From positions 62,001 to 126,000 of the forward strand of contig JADJFB010000001.1 of the NCBI GenBank assembly GCA_016708845.1: 64,000 nucleotides of DNA, given 5' to 3'. The stretch's first letter is position 1. Each line of letters begins with the position of its first letter. The position numbers and the translations under genes were made by a program. The DNA is from Bacteroidota bacterium. GTDB taxonomy: Bacteria; Bacteroidota; Bacteroidia; B-17B0; Aurantibacillaceae. Shown here in pieces: positions 1 to 9,929 of this stretch. The notes under the pieces were generated by a model that was not told where the DNA came from, ran no database searches, and worked only from the letters and a program-made list of their open reading frames with translations.

Positions 1-941
1 GTAGTTAGAATATATGACATGCTATTGTCGCACAAACTCGAGCCATAGTTGCAATCAATATGGTTCATGTAAATTGGATTAATGTCCTCATTTTCTTTTC
101 TTGATGCAAACAAAAAGGAGTTTTGAGTTTGGGTAATATATTCACCTGGGTAATAACTATAGCCAGGCTTAAACATTACGTCGGCTACAGCAAATTTACC
201 TGCGCTTGAAATAAATGGAGTTGGTAGGCCAATTTTCTTTTCCTTAAAATAAACTGAAGTATCAGCTTCTGTTAATAAGACCTTTAAGATATATGCTCCT
301 GAAGGACTTACTTGTACCCCTGTTGTTGGGGATGGCGCACATATAATATTGTTAGAAGGATTATATCCTAATAACTGAAAGGCAATAGTGTCGGCAGAGA
401 AATTATTTGCAATTGCTCCAGTAACAGGGGCACTTAAGGACATGTTTGTAGAAATAGTGTTGTCATAAATAGTAAAGATGAGCGTGTCCACAATGTTTAT
501 ATTGATATTAGCACGCGTATAAGCATAAACTATAGAAATTGAATCTATGTAATAATTGGTAACCCCACTATTTGCAACCCAGTTTGTTGAAGGATCTAAA
601 GAAAAAATTGGGGATTTAAAATCAACTAATTCAGCAATGTGATGAACCCAACAGGGCATAAAAATTCCACTCACGTATTCCATATAACCCAGAGAATCAG
701 GAAAGAGATAACTCCCATGAATTTGACTGTATGAATTATAAAAAAGTTCTGCAGATGCTCCATAATTAAACCAACCCTGGTTACTAATGGTTGAAACTTT
801 TGCGGCGGCATTATTTAGTTTTACGAATTTCGATTTATCATAAACAATCTGTTTTTTTGGATGTAATACCGATGGCTCTATTTGTGCTACACAAAAAGAA
901 CAGTAAAATAAAATACTAAATAGCGCGTAGATCTTTTTCAT
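1..941 (-). CDS. Partial secreted protein, function unknown
   Basis: An open frame runs from an ATG at 941 (minus strand) to the window edge without a stop, about 313 codons, so the C-terminus is missing. The N-terminus MKKIYALFSILFYCSFCVAQ is a good signal peptide. The rest is rich in Asn, Ser, Thr and Tyr and reads like a beta-rich extracellular protein; a C-terminal T9SS sorting domain may lie outside the window, but this is inference. I recognise no domain. It points the same way as the T9SS protein at 1122-2534, with a terminator between them. Confidence 0.75.
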   Translation of the reverse strand, partial: MKKIYALFSILFYCSFCVAQIEPSVLHPKKQIVYDKSKFVKLNNAAAKVSTISNQGWFNYGASAELFYNSYSQIHGSYLFPDSLGYMEYVSGIFMPCWVHHIAELVDFKSPIFSLDPSTNWVANSGVTNYYIDSISIVYAYTRANININIVDTLIFTIYDNTISTNMSLSAPVTGAIANNFSADTIAFQLLGYNPSNNIICAPSPTTGVQVSPSGAYILKVLLTEADTSVYFKEKKIGLPTPFISSAGKFAVADVMFKPGYSYYPGEYITQTQNSFLFASRKENEDINPIYMNHIDCNYGSSLCDNSMSYILT

Positions 942-1072
942 AAGAGAGTTATTTTACTCTAAGGTATTATATAATATTATAAGATGTTTATTATTCGCTA
1001 AGCCATACCAACAGTTTCCTCAATATTTTACCTTTTTATAGAATATATACGTCAGGTAATTTTATATAGCAA

Positions 1073-1105
1073 GAAACGCCTCGCAAAAGATTGCAGAGGC
1101 GTTTT
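1073..1105 (-). terminator. Rho-independent-type hairpin after the 1122-2534 gene
   Basis: A perfect 9-bp stem (AAACGCCTC at 1074-1082 with GAGGCGTTT at 1096-1104) encloses a 13-base loop. It sits just downstream of the minus-strand gene whose stop is at 1122, and has A/T-rich flanks on both sides. Confidence 0.75.
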
Positions 1106-1121
1106 CTAATTAAACTAAATT

Positions 1122-2534
1122 TTACTTCACTAATTTTATAGTTTTTAATGAGCTTCCTTTCTCATTAGTAACACTTAAACTATAAAAGCCTTTCTCTAAA
1201 TTACTTGTATTGATAGTAGTTTTAGAGTTATTTAAATTTCCTGTTAAAACTAGTCTTCCCAAAGCATCCACTAATACAAAAGTTAATTTGTTATCGTTAG
1301 TAGTTGTTGCTTCAATGGTTAATTCATCAGCAATTGGATTAGGGAAGGCTATTAATCCAATTTCTTTTTCTGTTTGTTTGATACCAGTAACAGATAATGG
1401 AATAACATTTACTTGACTCATTAAAAATCCTGCCGCCATGCGCTGTACACTTGATGAATCACAATATGTATCGGTACAAGTTGTTGTGCCAGATGTAGAA
1501 GTTACAGTTAGGCAAACTATATATTGTCCAGGTATTGCATATTGATGGAAAGGATATTGTTGTGATGATGTTGTGCCATCACCAAAGTCCCATAAATAAG
1601 ATGCAGTTCCAGATGTCCATGATAAATTATAAGCAAAATAATTTCCTGCATTTAATGAGTCAGCAAAAATATAGAATTGTGAATTAGCTTGGCAGCCAAC
1701 AGTTGTTGTTCCACTTCCGCAAGATACAGTGAACATTTGAGTAATAGAATCGCAGAAACCGCCAGCTGGTGTATATGAGTATAAAGTAGCATAATAAGAT
1801 CCGTTTACTAAAGCAACTGCTGGACTTGTAGACGTAGAATAAGTCATTCCATTAATGTACCATATTTCATTACCGCCACCTGTTGATGTGTTTACAAAAT
1901 GAGTCACACAAGATGAATCTGTATATGTGTAAAAAGAAGCTTGGCAAGGAGTATTCGTTCCGCTGCCACCGCAGCTTATAGAAATATTTTGAGAAGTTGA
2001 ATCACAAAGTGATCCGCCAGAATATGTAAATAAAAGCGCATTATACGAGCCGTTAGCTAAAGAAACTGATGGATTTGTGGAACCATAACTAACCCCATTA
2101 ATATACCAGTTGTAAGATAAGTTACTGCCAGTTGACGTGTTTATAAAATTGGTTACACAAGAACTGTCTGTGTAAAAATAAAAACCAGCATTACAAGCCG
2201 TAGCACTCATATTAGTAATAGTAACTGCAGTGCATAAACTTGACCAGCAGCTGTTTAATGAGTCGGTATAATTTAAACAAACCGAGTAAGTTCCATTTGC
2301 AGGAAATTGAAATGTGCCGTTTACTGATGTTTGAGTTGCACTAGGATATGTAGACCAATTCAAAGAACCAAATAGTGGATTAATAGTGCCCGTAATTACA
2401 GGAGTAACTGTTGCGGTTCCATTAGCGCCCATTGTAGCAGTTAAATTAGTGATGGTTGGGCATTGAGCCATTGCTGCTATAGAAAAAACACTCAGTGCTA
2501 ATCCTAATAGTTTTTTAGTAATTGTTGTTTTCAT
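1122..2534 (-). CDS. T9SS-secreted PKD-domain protein with two Cys-rich repeats
   Basis: 470 residues. Residues 1-24 are a signal peptide ending AMAQ. Two homologous units at about 114-190 and 197-274 both contain FY-TDSSCVT, a WYING stretch and NGSY, with paired cysteines that suggest disulfides. A PKD domain follows at about 285-362 (WDFGDGTTSS, then HQYAIPGQY). The last 77 residues are a type A T9SS sorting domain (AFPNPIADE near 396, ending TIKLVK). The protein is predicted to be exported by the Sec system, moved across the outer membrane by T9SS and released or anchored on the surface. The specific role, such as adhesion, is unknown. Confidence 0.9.
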   Translation of the reverse strand: MKTTITKKLLGLALSVFSIAAMAQCPTITNLTATMGANGTATVTPVITGTINPLFGSLNWSTYPSATQTSVNGTFQFPANGTYSVCLNYTDSLNSCWSSLCTAVTITNMSATACNAGFYFYTDSSCVTNFINTSTGSNLSYNWYINGVSYGSTNPSVSLANGSYNALLFTYSGGSLCDSTSQNISISCGGSGTNTPCQASFYTYTDSSCVTHFVNTSTGGGNEIWYINGMTYSTSTSPAVALVNGSYYATLYSYTPAGGFCDSITQMFTVSCGSGTTTVGCQANSQFYIFADSLNAGNYFAYNLSWTSGTASYLWDFGDGTTSSQQYPFHQYAIPGQYIVCLTVTSTSGTTTCTDTYCDSSSVQRMAAGFLMSQVNVIPLSVTGIKQTEKEIGLIAFPNPIADELTIEATTTNDNKLTFVLVDALGRLVLTGNLNNSKTTINTSNLEKGFYSLSVTNEKGSSLKTIKLVK

Positions 2535-2724
2535 GTTGTTGATTTTATGTATTTAAATTAATTATTTTCTTGATACAAATTTGCAAAGACTATCTCTGAA
2601 TTTAAACATCATTTTATTAAATATTACATATTCAAAACATATTATTTTTTATTTTTGTACGTATATTAAGATTTAATTTTTTATTTTATTACATATACAG
2701 AATCTATTTTTGCTTTAATTGAAA

Positions 2725-2761
2725 ACAAAAAAAGAGCGAACCTAATAGATTCGCTCTTTAA
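2725..2761 (-). terminator. Terminator hairpin after the 2780-3469 gene
   Basis: A perfect 10-bp stem (AAAGAGCGAA at 2731-2740 with TTCGCTCTTT at 2750-2759) has a 9-base loop. On the minus strand it is followed by a T-rich run (complement of 2721-2730). It lies 19 bases after the stop of the minus-strand gene at 2780. Confidence 0.85.
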
Positions 2762-2779
2762 CAAAAATGACTTAATGTT

Positions 2780-3469
2780 TTATTCCTTGATAAAATTGAT
2801 GCGGTACGATTTATCTTCTGAATTAATAATCATCCAATAAGAACCAGCATTTAATTCAGAAACATCGATGGTTTCTTTAAACGATAGTTCTTTTACCTTC
2901 CTAGCAAATAGGTCATAAATAATAATGTTTTTGTACTGATTATTACTTTGAGCTTTAATTGTTAAATCATTTATTACAGGATTTGGATAAAGTTTAAATT
3001 GATTTTTTTCAAACTCAAAAACACTTGCAACATCATTGATCCATACCACAGGCCTTACACTATCTCCGTTAATTCCAGAACCGTTAGTAATTATTGGCCA
3101 TACAACAATCGTATTTCCATTACCACCCGATTTAAACGCTGTTGGCCCAGGAGTTGGCGTAAATGATATAACAACAGGAACACTGTCTAAGCCATTGGGC
3201 TGTAGCGATGCAAATACCGTTATTGAATCAAGCCCAATCCCTCCAGTTGTGTCTCTTACAGCAGTTACCAATACTGATCCGCTAAAGGCTGTGTTTCCTG
3301 TATTTTTTATATATGCAGAAAAATTGACCTGCGTTGTATAACTCACAGTACTTGCTGGTGATGTAGCATTTGCAGGTGTAAACGAAAAAACAGGACTCAT
3401 GTCAATTTTTGCTTGACCGTAACTTGTTAGTTCAGTTAAAACAATTAATAATATTAAAAGACGTTTCAT
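2780..3469 (-). CDS. Small T9SS type A sorting-domain protein
   Basis: 229 residues. The signal peptide is residues 1-18 (ending TSYGQA). A middle beta-rich region (about 20-150) resembles CARDB/DUF11-type domains, with phrases such as YIKNTGNTAFSG that describe an Ig-like fold. The C-terminal T9SS sorting domain begins near FKLYPNPVINDLTIKA and ends in YRINFIKE. It is monocistronic, with its own terminator, and is divergent from the gene at 3554. No enzymatic motif is visible. Confidence 0.85.
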   Translation of the reverse strand: MKRLLILLIVLTELTSYGQAKIDMSPVFSFTPANATSPASTVSYTTQVNFSAYIKNTGNTAFSGSVLVTAVRDTTGGIGLDSITVFASLQPNGLDSVPVVISFTPTPGPTAFKSGGNGNTIVVWPIITNGSGINGDSVRPVVWINDVASVFEFEKNQFKLYPNPVINDLTIKAQSNNQYKNIIIYDLFARKVKELSFKETIDVSELNAGSYWMIINSEDKSYRINFIKE

Positions 3470-3553
3470 AATAAAGATTTTTTGCTAATCTAAAATTAAT
3501 TAAAAAAACGGGAAAATATTAATTACTTTTAAATTTTATTACATACTCATATC

Positions 3554-4999
3554 ATGGATGTTTTACAAGATTTAATTAAATCCTTAGAAAAGGAAGAGTT
3601 AAAAAGCTATAAACTTTTTACAAAGCGAACTCACAACTTCGAAAACCGCAAGGATATTGAGTTATTTGACTCTATTAAAAAACAAGGGGATGAATCGGAT
3701 AAGTATCATTTTAATGTTATTTATAAAGGTACAAAACCAGATGCTAAATATTACAGACTCAAGAATAAAATTGCTGATGATATAGGCATAGTTCTTTCTA
3801 ATTTGAATCATAAAAAATCTGAAACCGATACAATTCATCTAATTGGTCTTGCAAAAATTTTTAATAGCAAACAAAAAGCAAACCTTGCTCTTCATTATTT
3901 AAAACTAGCTGAGCGAAGAGCAATTGATAAAGAAGAGTATGCGCTGCTGGAGGCAATTTATGAGCAAATGGTAAGAATGAGTATTCAAAATACAGAAGAA
4001 AGTCCTATGCGTATTATTGAAAAAAGAAATGAAAATAGTCAACGTTTAAAATTACTACAAGATCTAGAAAATAATTTAGCAGTTTTATCTCACGAGGTAA
4101 AAACTACACAAAACTTAACAACTAAAAAAGAAATTACAGTTTGGTTAAATCACACATTAAAGAATACCGTAAAGTTGTCTTATGTAAAAAACTCTGTGCA
4201 GTTGCGCATTAAAATATTTCAAAATTTAAGTCGTTTAATGTTGTTGCTAAAAGATTACGCCTCACTGGAAGCGTATTTAAAATCCTGTTTATTGGAATTT
4301 GAAAATGATAAATTATTTACTAAACAAACACACGAAGTGAAATTACAATTGTTGGTGTATTTATGTAATGCGTCTTATATGCTCGACAAACACACACAAT
4401 CTATTCAGTATGCTAATGTATTACATAAAGCTATTTTCGAATTTGACAAAGCTTTATACAATCAGTACATTTTTTATTATTATAATATTTTGGTAAATAA
4501 TTATAGTAAGACCAATGCCTTGAAAGCTATTGATACATTGGAAGAAGCTCAAAATGAGAAACAAATAAAAAATAATCCGAACCAATATTTTTATGTCTTA
4601 AATAATCTAGCCATTTTAAATTTCGATTTAAAAAAACATAAACAAGCTAGTAAATTTTTTAGTCAGATGTATGTATCTCAAAATTTTAAATCTTTCGACA
4701 AATCATTTATAGTTAAGTTACAAGTGTTCGAATTAATAAACAGAGTAGAGCTTCAGGATTATGAATTGTGCGATAAACAGTTGAATCAGCTCTATAAGTT
4801 GATACAGGATGTGAAAGAAAAAGAGTCCATTAAAATCGATATTGCTGTATTAGATTTGATTAATAAATTTTTAAATGAATCTGAAAACCGTTGGAGACCT
4901 TTGAAAACAAATATCCAAGCTTTTGTAAAAAAATTCCAGAACCCAAAAGATGGCGCTGGTTTAATTAACTATGCGCAATGGATTGAAACAAAAATTTAG
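3554..4999 (+). CDS. Cytoplasmic TPR-like alpha-helical protein, unknown function
   Basis: 481 residues, with no signal peptide or membrane segment. The sequence is almost entirely predicted helix, with TPR-like spacing of aromatic and small residues (for example ANLALHYLKLAERRAI near 115 and a HTQSIQYANVLHKA stretch). It is rich in Lys and Asn, as expected for a low-GC genome. Proteins of this general type are common and uncharacterised in Bacteroidota. It ends at 4999, directly abutting the convergent acyltransferase gene at 5000. The function is not recognised. Confidence 0.75.
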   Translation: MDVLQDLIKSLEKEELKSYKLFTKRTHNFENRKDIELFDSIKKQGDESDKYHFNVIYKGTKPDAKYYRLKNKIADDIGIVLSNLNHKKSETDTIHLIGLAKIFNSKQKANLALHYLKLAERRAIDKEEYALLEAIYEQMVRMSIQNTEESPMRIIEKRNENSQRLKLLQDLENNLAVLSHEVKTTQNLTTKKEITVWLNHTLKNTVKLSYVKNSVQLRIKIFQNLSRLMLLLKDYASLEAYLKSCLLEFENDKLFTKQTHEVKLQLLVYLCNASYMLDKHTQSIQYANVLHKAIFEFDKALYNQYIFYYYNILVNNYSKTNALKAIDTLEEAQNEKQIKNNPNQYFYVLNNLAILNFDLKKHKQASKFFSQMYVSQNFKSFDKSFIVKLQVFELINRVELQDYELCDKQLNQLYKLIQDVKEKESIKIDIAVLDLINKFLNESENRWRPLKTNIQAFVKKFQNPKDGAGLINYAQWIETKI

Positions 5000-5899
5000 T
5001 TACTGCCAAAAATCGTAATAGTTAAACCACTGATGTGGGTATGCTTTTGCAGTTTCTTCAACTTTTGCAACATATTGCAATAATAAATCTTGACACACTT
5101 TTTCTAGTTGTGCTTCACCTCTCACTCTATCTACTTGGATTGGTTTTTCAGTTGAAAATTGATAAGTATGTTTATCGGTTTTAACTGCAAACACAATGCA
5201 TAGTGGCACTCCAAATTTGGCTGCCATTATAAACGGACCAGCAGGAAATTTTGCAGGCCTTCCAAAAAAATTGGCAGTTAATGTTTTTGCACCTTCTCTG
5301 TATCTATCGCCGTGCATCACAACAAGTTCGTTATTACTAAAGGCTTTGTGTAATTCAATAATATGACTTTTAGTTTCTTCGTCGATTGATATGATGTTTA
5401 TTTTTTTTTCTTTCATCACACCATCCATATATTGTTTTACATCTTGTTTTTCGTTGGAGTACATTAATATATTAAAGGCGGTTCCTAATCTGTTGAGTCC
5501 CTGACCTGCAACTTCCCAATTGCCAATATGCGCGCTCACTAAAATTCCACCTTTGCCAATAGCAGTTAATTCATCAAGCATTTCCCCATTTTTATGAATC
5601 ACTTTAAAGGGTGTTTTAGCGCCTGCCATCGTGGCTACTTTATCAATGATAGTTTGCCCTAGCATGAAGTTATTTTTATAAATAGCTAATCGAGCTCTTA
5701 ATGGAGAGTAATGATGTGCTTGAATAAAGTACTGACGAATATATTTGTTGGGCTTTGAAAACAAAAAATAATAGAAAGAAACAAAACGTAATAAAAAGTA
5801 TGCTGGATTCAATCCAAAAGTATTAAGGATAAACACAAAAATTTTAAATCCTAAAACTTGGGCTTTTGATTGCCCATCCCATTTGTTTTGATTACTCAT
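5000..5899 (-). CDS. Lysophospholipid acyltransferase family protein (LpxL/HtrB-like)
   Basis: 299 residues. The catalytic HX4E motif is visible as H124-IGNW-E129, followed by a second block with HGDRYREGAK and the FPAGPF substrate-binding region. This is the LPLAT/lipid A acyltransferase fold. The N-terminal hydrophobic segment (about 15-48) suggests inner-membrane association. In flexirubin and aryl-polyene clusters such enzymes transfer the acyl or polyene chain from ACP to its acceptor. It is the last gene of the minus-strand block with ACP, KAS, FabG and ammonia-lyase, which favours that role over lipid A synthesis. Confidence 0.85.
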   Translation of the reverse strand: MSNQNKWDGQSKAQVLGFKIFVFILNTFGLNPAYFLLRFVSFYYFLFSKPNKYIRQYFIQAHHYSPLRARLAIYKNNFMLGQTIIDKVATMAGAKTPFKVIHKNGEMLDELTAIGKGGILVSAHIGNWEVAGQGLNRLGTAFNILMYSNEKQDVKQYMDGVMKEKKINIISIDEETKSHIIELHKAFSNNELVVMHGDRYREGAKTLTANFFGRPAKFPAGPFIMAAKFGVPLCIVFAVKTDKHTYQFSTEKPIQVDRVRGEAQLEKVCQDLLLQYVAKVEETAKAYPHQWFNYYDFWQ

Positions 5900-5923
5900 G
5901 TTTCATGATTATCTATTAAACAA

Positions 5924-5952
5924 AAAAACAAAACAACCAGTGTTTTGTTTTT
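5924..5952 (-). terminator. A/T-rich hairpin between ACP and acyltransferase genes
   Basis: A perfect 12-bp palindrome (5924-5935 with 5941-5952) has a 5-base loop, in the 79-base gap between the ACP stop and the acyltransferase start. The stem is made mostly of A-T pairs. It could be a weak terminator or attenuator lowering expression of the acyltransferase, or an mRNA stability element. Confidence 0.4.
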
Positions 5953-5978
5953 AGTTTTTTGAAAAAATAATATATGTA

Positions 5979-6236
5979 TTAAGCAACTGCTTTTTCCTGA
6001 ACTTTATTAAAACAATACGTATAAAAATCTTGGAATGTATGAATGGTCAAGAAATCTTCGCCAACAACTTTAAATCCAAAATGACTTTCAATAACAACTA
6101 CTAAATCAACATAGTCTAAACTATCCAACTCTAACGTATCACGTAAATTTGCATCTGGGGTAATTTTAGCCTCATCTACTTCAAATTCTTCAACTAAAAA
6201 CCCATTTACTGTTTTTATAATCTCTTCCTGTGTCAT
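5979..6236 (-). CDS. Acyl carrier protein
   Basis: 85 residues. The phosphopantetheine attachment site is the Ser of ELDSLDYVDL (S39), in the canonical position at the start of helix II, and the protein is acidic as expected. It is distinct from a housekeeping AcpP, because it sits inside a ketosynthase/ketoreductase/ammonia-lyase operon rather than beside fabF-rnc. The predicted role is to carry the growing aryl-polyene chain. Confidence 0.92.
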   Translation of the reverse strand: MTQEEIIKTVNGFLVEEFEVDEAKITPDANLRDTLELDSLDYVDLVVVIESHFGFKVVGEDFLTIHTFQDFYTYCFNKVQEKAVA

Positions 6237-6279
6237 GCTAACTATGCTTTCTGAATTTTATTTGTATTAATTTACAAAT

Positions 6280-7500
6280 TTAGGCAAATTTTTTAATTAT
6301 CAAAGTAGAATTTGTACCGCCAAAACCAAAAGAATTAGATAAGATAGTGTTTAGCGGTGTTTGCTTGGTTTGAGCAATAATGTTTATTTTTTGTGTATCC
6401 TCGTCGGGATTTTCGAAATTGATATTTGGAGCAATAAAATCATTTTGCATCATCAAAGTTGTGTACACTATTTCGCTAGCGCCAGCCATCCAGCACTCAT
6501 GACCTGTCATTGATTTAGTAGAGCTTACGGGTGTTTTAGCATCGCCAAACACTTGGTCAATTGCTTTTGCTTCAACTCTGTCGCCGCCTGGAGTTGAGGT
6601 AGCATGAGCATTAATATAATCAATGTCTTTAGGAGTTAATTTCGCATCTCGTAAGCTCATTTCTAAAGAACGAGTTTGCCCATCCACACTCGAATTACTG
6701 ATATGATCACCATTACTAGAAAACCCATATCCAATAACTTCTGCTAATATTTTTGCCCCACGTTTTTGAGCCGATTCTAAACTTTCTAAAATCACAGTTG
6801 CTGCACCACCACTCGGAATTAAACCATCTCTGTCTCTATCAAACGGACGAGATGCTTTGGTTGGTTCGTTTTCTCTTATTGAGAATGCACTTAAGCCATC
6901 AAAGCTTCCAAATGTGTATGGATTAACTTCTTGTGCGCCACCACAAATTACTTGGTGTTGCAAGCCAGTACGAATTAATAAATAACCCATTCCAATTGAG
7001 TGAGAGCCACTAGCACAAGCTGCAGCTAAAGTGAAGTTGATGCCTTTTAATTTATAAATTGTGGAAAGGTTCATTGTAACAGTTGAGTTCATGGATTGGA
7101 ATGTTGCTCCAGAACCAACTAACATGGTATCTTTTTTTAATCTAACAGTATCAATGGCTTCCATAGTAGATTGAGCAACGCTATCGTTACCATAAATTAT
7201 ACCTACCTCTTGTTTTTCAATCCATTCAGGATCCATGTTAGCCATTTTCAAAGCTTCAGAAGTTGCCATATAGGCAAATTCAGCTGGTTGCCCCATACTT
7301 ATGCGAGCCCTTCTGTCTAATAATCCTTTTAAAACAGGAGTTTCTACCATGCCCGTTAAAGCAGAGCGATAGCCCATATCTTTTCGTACTTGCTCAAAAC
7401 CAATTCCTGATTTTCCTGCAAATAATGAATCTCTTACTTCGTCTACGTTTTTTCCTAAACACGACCAAGCTCCTATACCTGTTATTACTACTCTGTTCAT
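6280..7500 (-). CDS. Beta-ketoacyl-ACP synthase (FabF-like, pigment cluster)
   Basis: 406 residues, the normal length for KAS II. The catalytic triad is visible: Cys162 in AAACASGSHS, His299 in NAHATSTPGGD and His334 in SMTGHECWMAG, with Lys328 before the latter. The C-terminal glycine-rich loop NSFGFGGTN is present. The enzyme condenses malonyl-ACP with acyl-ACP. The operon context suggests polyene chain elongation rather than primary fatty acid synthesis. It starts 6 bases after the ketoreductase stop, so translation is probably coupled. Confidence 0.92.
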   Translation of the reverse strand: MNRVVITGIGAWSCLGKNVDEVRDSLFAGKSGIGFEQVRKDMGYRSALTGMVETPVLKGLLDRRARISMGQPAEFAYMATSEALKMANMDPEWIEKQEVGIIYGNDSVAQSTMEAIDTVRLKKDTMLVGSGATFQSMNSTVTMNLSTIYKLKGINFTLAAACASGSHSIGMGYLLIRTGLQHQVICGGAQEVNPYTFGSFDGLSAFSIRENEPTKASRPFDRDRDGLIPSGGAATVILESLESAQKRGAKILAEVIGYGFSSNGDHISNSSVDGQTRSLEMSLRDAKLTPKDIDYINAHATSTPGGDRVEAKAIDQVFGDAKTPVSSTKSMTGHECWMAGASEIVYTTLMMQNDFIAPNINFENPDEDTQKINIIAQTKQTPLNTILSNSFGFGGTNSTLIIKKFA

Positions 7501-7506
7501 TTTATC

Positions 7507-8235
7507 TTAACTGTATAATCCTCCGTTAACTGAAATTACTTGCCCTGTTACATAAGTAGAATCTTTACCTACTAAAAATGCAACCACACCAGCTACTTCT
7601 TCTGATTCTCCAAAACGATTCATCGGAATCATAAATTTATAATCCTCTTCTTTAATATCTTCAGTCATATCTGTTTTAATAAAACCAGGCGCCACAGCGT
7701 TAACTGTAATACCACGTTTACCAACTTCTTGAGCTAATGCTTTAGTAGCTGCAATAACAGCGCCTTTAGCAGCAGAGTAACTTGTTTGTCCTGGTAAGCC
7801 TTTTAAACCTGATAAAGAAACAATATTTACCACACGACCTTTGCGTTTAGTTAGCATACTTTTTACAACGTGACGCGTCACATTATAAAAACCATCAACT
7901 GTAATATCGATCACACGTTTCCAATCTTCTGGCTGAATAAAAACCATGATATTGTCCTTACGAATACCAGCGTTATTTACTAATACAGAAATAGATTTAT
8001 CTTTATTGGAGTTAATCCAAGTTTCAATATGAGCATCAGATTCTTCAGTACTACTTACATCAAATTTCATTAATACAACATCAACACCTTTTGCAGTTAA
8101 AAGGTCTTTTGTTTTATTTGCCTCAATATCATTTGATGTATAATTCAAAATAATGTTATAGCCCATGTCTGCTAAACGCAAACAAATTGCTTTTCCAATT
8201 CCGCGGCTGCCGCCTGTTACTAGTGCATATTCCAT
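7507..8235 (-). CDS. fabG: 3-oxoacyl-ACP reductase (FabG-like SDR)
   Basis: 242 residues. This is a classical short-chain dehydrogenase: the cofactor loop GGSRGIG is at residues 8-14 and NNAG at 87-90, with catalytic Ser140, Tyr153 and Lys157 (YSAAK). The C-terminus ends with a typical TGQVISVNGG segment. It reduces the beta-keto group made by the adjacent ketosynthase. The gene starts one base after the ammonia-lyase stop. The gene symbol reflects family membership; the paralog in fatty-acid synthesis is presumably elsewhere. Confidence 0.92.
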   Translation of the reverse strand: MEYALVTGGSRGIGKAICLRLADMGYNIILNYTSNDIEANKTKDLLTAKGVDVVLMKFDVSSTEESDAHIETWINSNKDKSISVLVNNAGIRKDNIMVFIQPEDWKRVIDITVDGFYNVTRHVVKSMLTKRKGRVVNIVSLSGLKGLPGQTSYSAAKGAVIAATKALAQEVGKRGITVNAVAPGFIKTDMTEDIKEEDYKFMIPMNRFGESEEVAGVVAFLVGKDSTYVTGQVISVNGGLYS

Positions 8236-9774
8236 TTATAAAATCTCTATATGGTTATAAAATATATAATCTCTTACTGCTTTTACGTCTTTGTATTTAG
8301 TTGTGTCTTCAACAAAACAAGGGAAAATTTTACGCAATTTTTCGTAAGCATCTTTTGATTTAGAAGATAATTTATCTTGCATTTTTAAATAATCAATCGC
8401 TTGTAAAATAGTCATCCATTCAATTGCTAAAACTTCGTAGCTATTTAAAATTACTTTCTTGCAAATTAAAGATGCATTTGCTCCCATGCTAACTATGTCC
8501 TGATTATCGTTATTACTAGGAATACTATGAACATACATTGGATTTGAAAGCATTTGATTTTCGGCAGTAGTTGATGTCGCTGTAAATTGAACGCCCTGCA
8601 TTCCTAGGTTTAATCCTAGTGTACCATGATTAACAAAAGGAGGCAAAATATTATTTAACTTATTGTTTAATAAAAAATTTAATTGTCTTTCGGCAAGCAT
8701 CGATAATTTAGTAATCGATATTTTTAATTTATCCATTTCTAAAGCCACATAATCGCCATGAAAATTTCCACCATGGTAAACGTTTTTGCGCTCCCAATCA
8801 ACAATTGGATTATCATTAGCTGAATTGATTTCGTTAATCAACACTTCTTTGGCATAGTTTACAGTATCTACAATTGGCCCTACAATTTGCGGCACACAAC
8901 GAATAGAATAGTATTCTTGCATTTTCTCCACTAAAACATCCACTTCTACTTTTTGGTTGTAGTGATGTTCTTCACGGCTCTTTACTAATTTACTATCTTT
9001 TAAAGTGGCTTGCAAAGCATTAGCCACACGGTTTTGTCCGTAATGATGTTTTACTTCGTTTAATGGAGTAGAGTAGTGGTCGTCAAAACTTTGTACTAAT
9101 TCCATAATGGTTGCTGAGGCTAATAAGCTCCAGTTCATTAAGTTTTCAGCGTAAATCACATTCAACATACCAATACCACTCATGGCAGAAGTTCCATTCA
9201 TTAAGGCTAAGCCTTCGCGAATATGAATTTCCATTGGGGTAATATTTTCTTTTTTGAAAACTTCGGCGGTACTTGTAATCACACCGTTATAATATACTTC
9301 TCCTTCTCCAATTAAGGTTAATGCTAAATGAGCCAATTGAACTAAATCACCACTAGCGCCTAAGCCACCATGTTCGTAAATAACAGGCGAAATATTTTTA
9401 TTAATTAAATCTTTAATTAAAATTAGTGCATCAGGATGAATACCAGCAAAGCCTTGCATTAAGGTATTTAAACGTGCTAACATCACCGCTTTACAATCAA
9501 TTTCAGGAATGGGATTTCCTGAGCCAGAACAATGGCTACGAATTAAATTGTATTGCAATTTCATTTGATCGTCATGATTAATACGATATTGTGCCATTGG
9601 CCCAAATCCAGTATTAATACCATATATTAATTTTTCGCGAGTAAACTCTTTTAAAAAATAATGACTACGATATACTTTTCTCAAAGCTTCTTCATCCAAC
9701 TTAAGTTCTAAATTGCTAATTAAAACCTTGTAGAAATCATCAGCCGATATTTTCTTATCTCCTATTTTTACCAT
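8236..9774 (-). CDS. Aromatic amino acid ammonia-lyase (HAL/TAL/PAL family)
   Basis: 512 residues, the family's normal length. The Ala140-Ser141-Gly142 triplet that cyclises into the MIO cofactor is in GGLGASGDL. The catalytic Tyr lies in YGINTGFG (Tyr51). The SANDNP motif and the NNDNQD segment are also present. Position 80-81 reads Ser-His, where histidine lyases usually carry SH and classical tyrosine lyases HL. The operon with ACP, KAS, FabG and acyltransferase points to supply of a cinnamate-type starter (from Tyr) for a flexirubin-like pigment, so substrate choice is open. First gene of the operon. Confidence 0.88.
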   Translation of the reverse strand: MVKIGDKKISADDFYKVLISNLELKLDEEALRKVYRSHYFLKEFTREKLIYGINTGFGPMAQYRINHDDQMKLQYNLIRSHCSGSGNPIPEIDCKAVMLARLNTLMQGFAGIHPDALILIKDLINKNISPVIYEHGGLGASGDLVQLAHLALTLIGEGEVYYNGVITSTAEVFKKENITPMEIHIREGLALMNGTSAMSGIGMLNVIYAENLMNWSLLASATIMELVQSFDDHYSTPLNEVKHHYGQNRVANALQATLKDSKLVKSREEHHYNQKVEVDVLVEKMQEYYSIRCVPQIVGPIVDTVNYAKEVLINEINSANDNPIVDWERKNVYHGGNFHGDYVALEMDKLKISITKLSMLAERQLNFLLNNKLNNILPPFVNHGTLGLNLGMQGVQFTATSTTAENQMLSNPMYVHSIPSNNDNQDIVSMGANASLICKKVILNSYEVLAIEWMTILQAIDYLKMQDKLSSKSKDAYEKLRKIFPCFVEDTTKYKDVKAVRDYIFYNHIEIL

Positions 9775-9929
9775 AATTGTGGGTGCAATTTACAATATTA
9801 CAAACAATTTTAGTATCCGTGTTGTTGGGTATTTGGTTTTTTATCAAGAAAAATCGAAAAAATGTATAATCTTTTCATTATTTTGGCAGTCTTTTAGATA
9901 GAACAGCATTAATTTTTAGCTTTAAAACC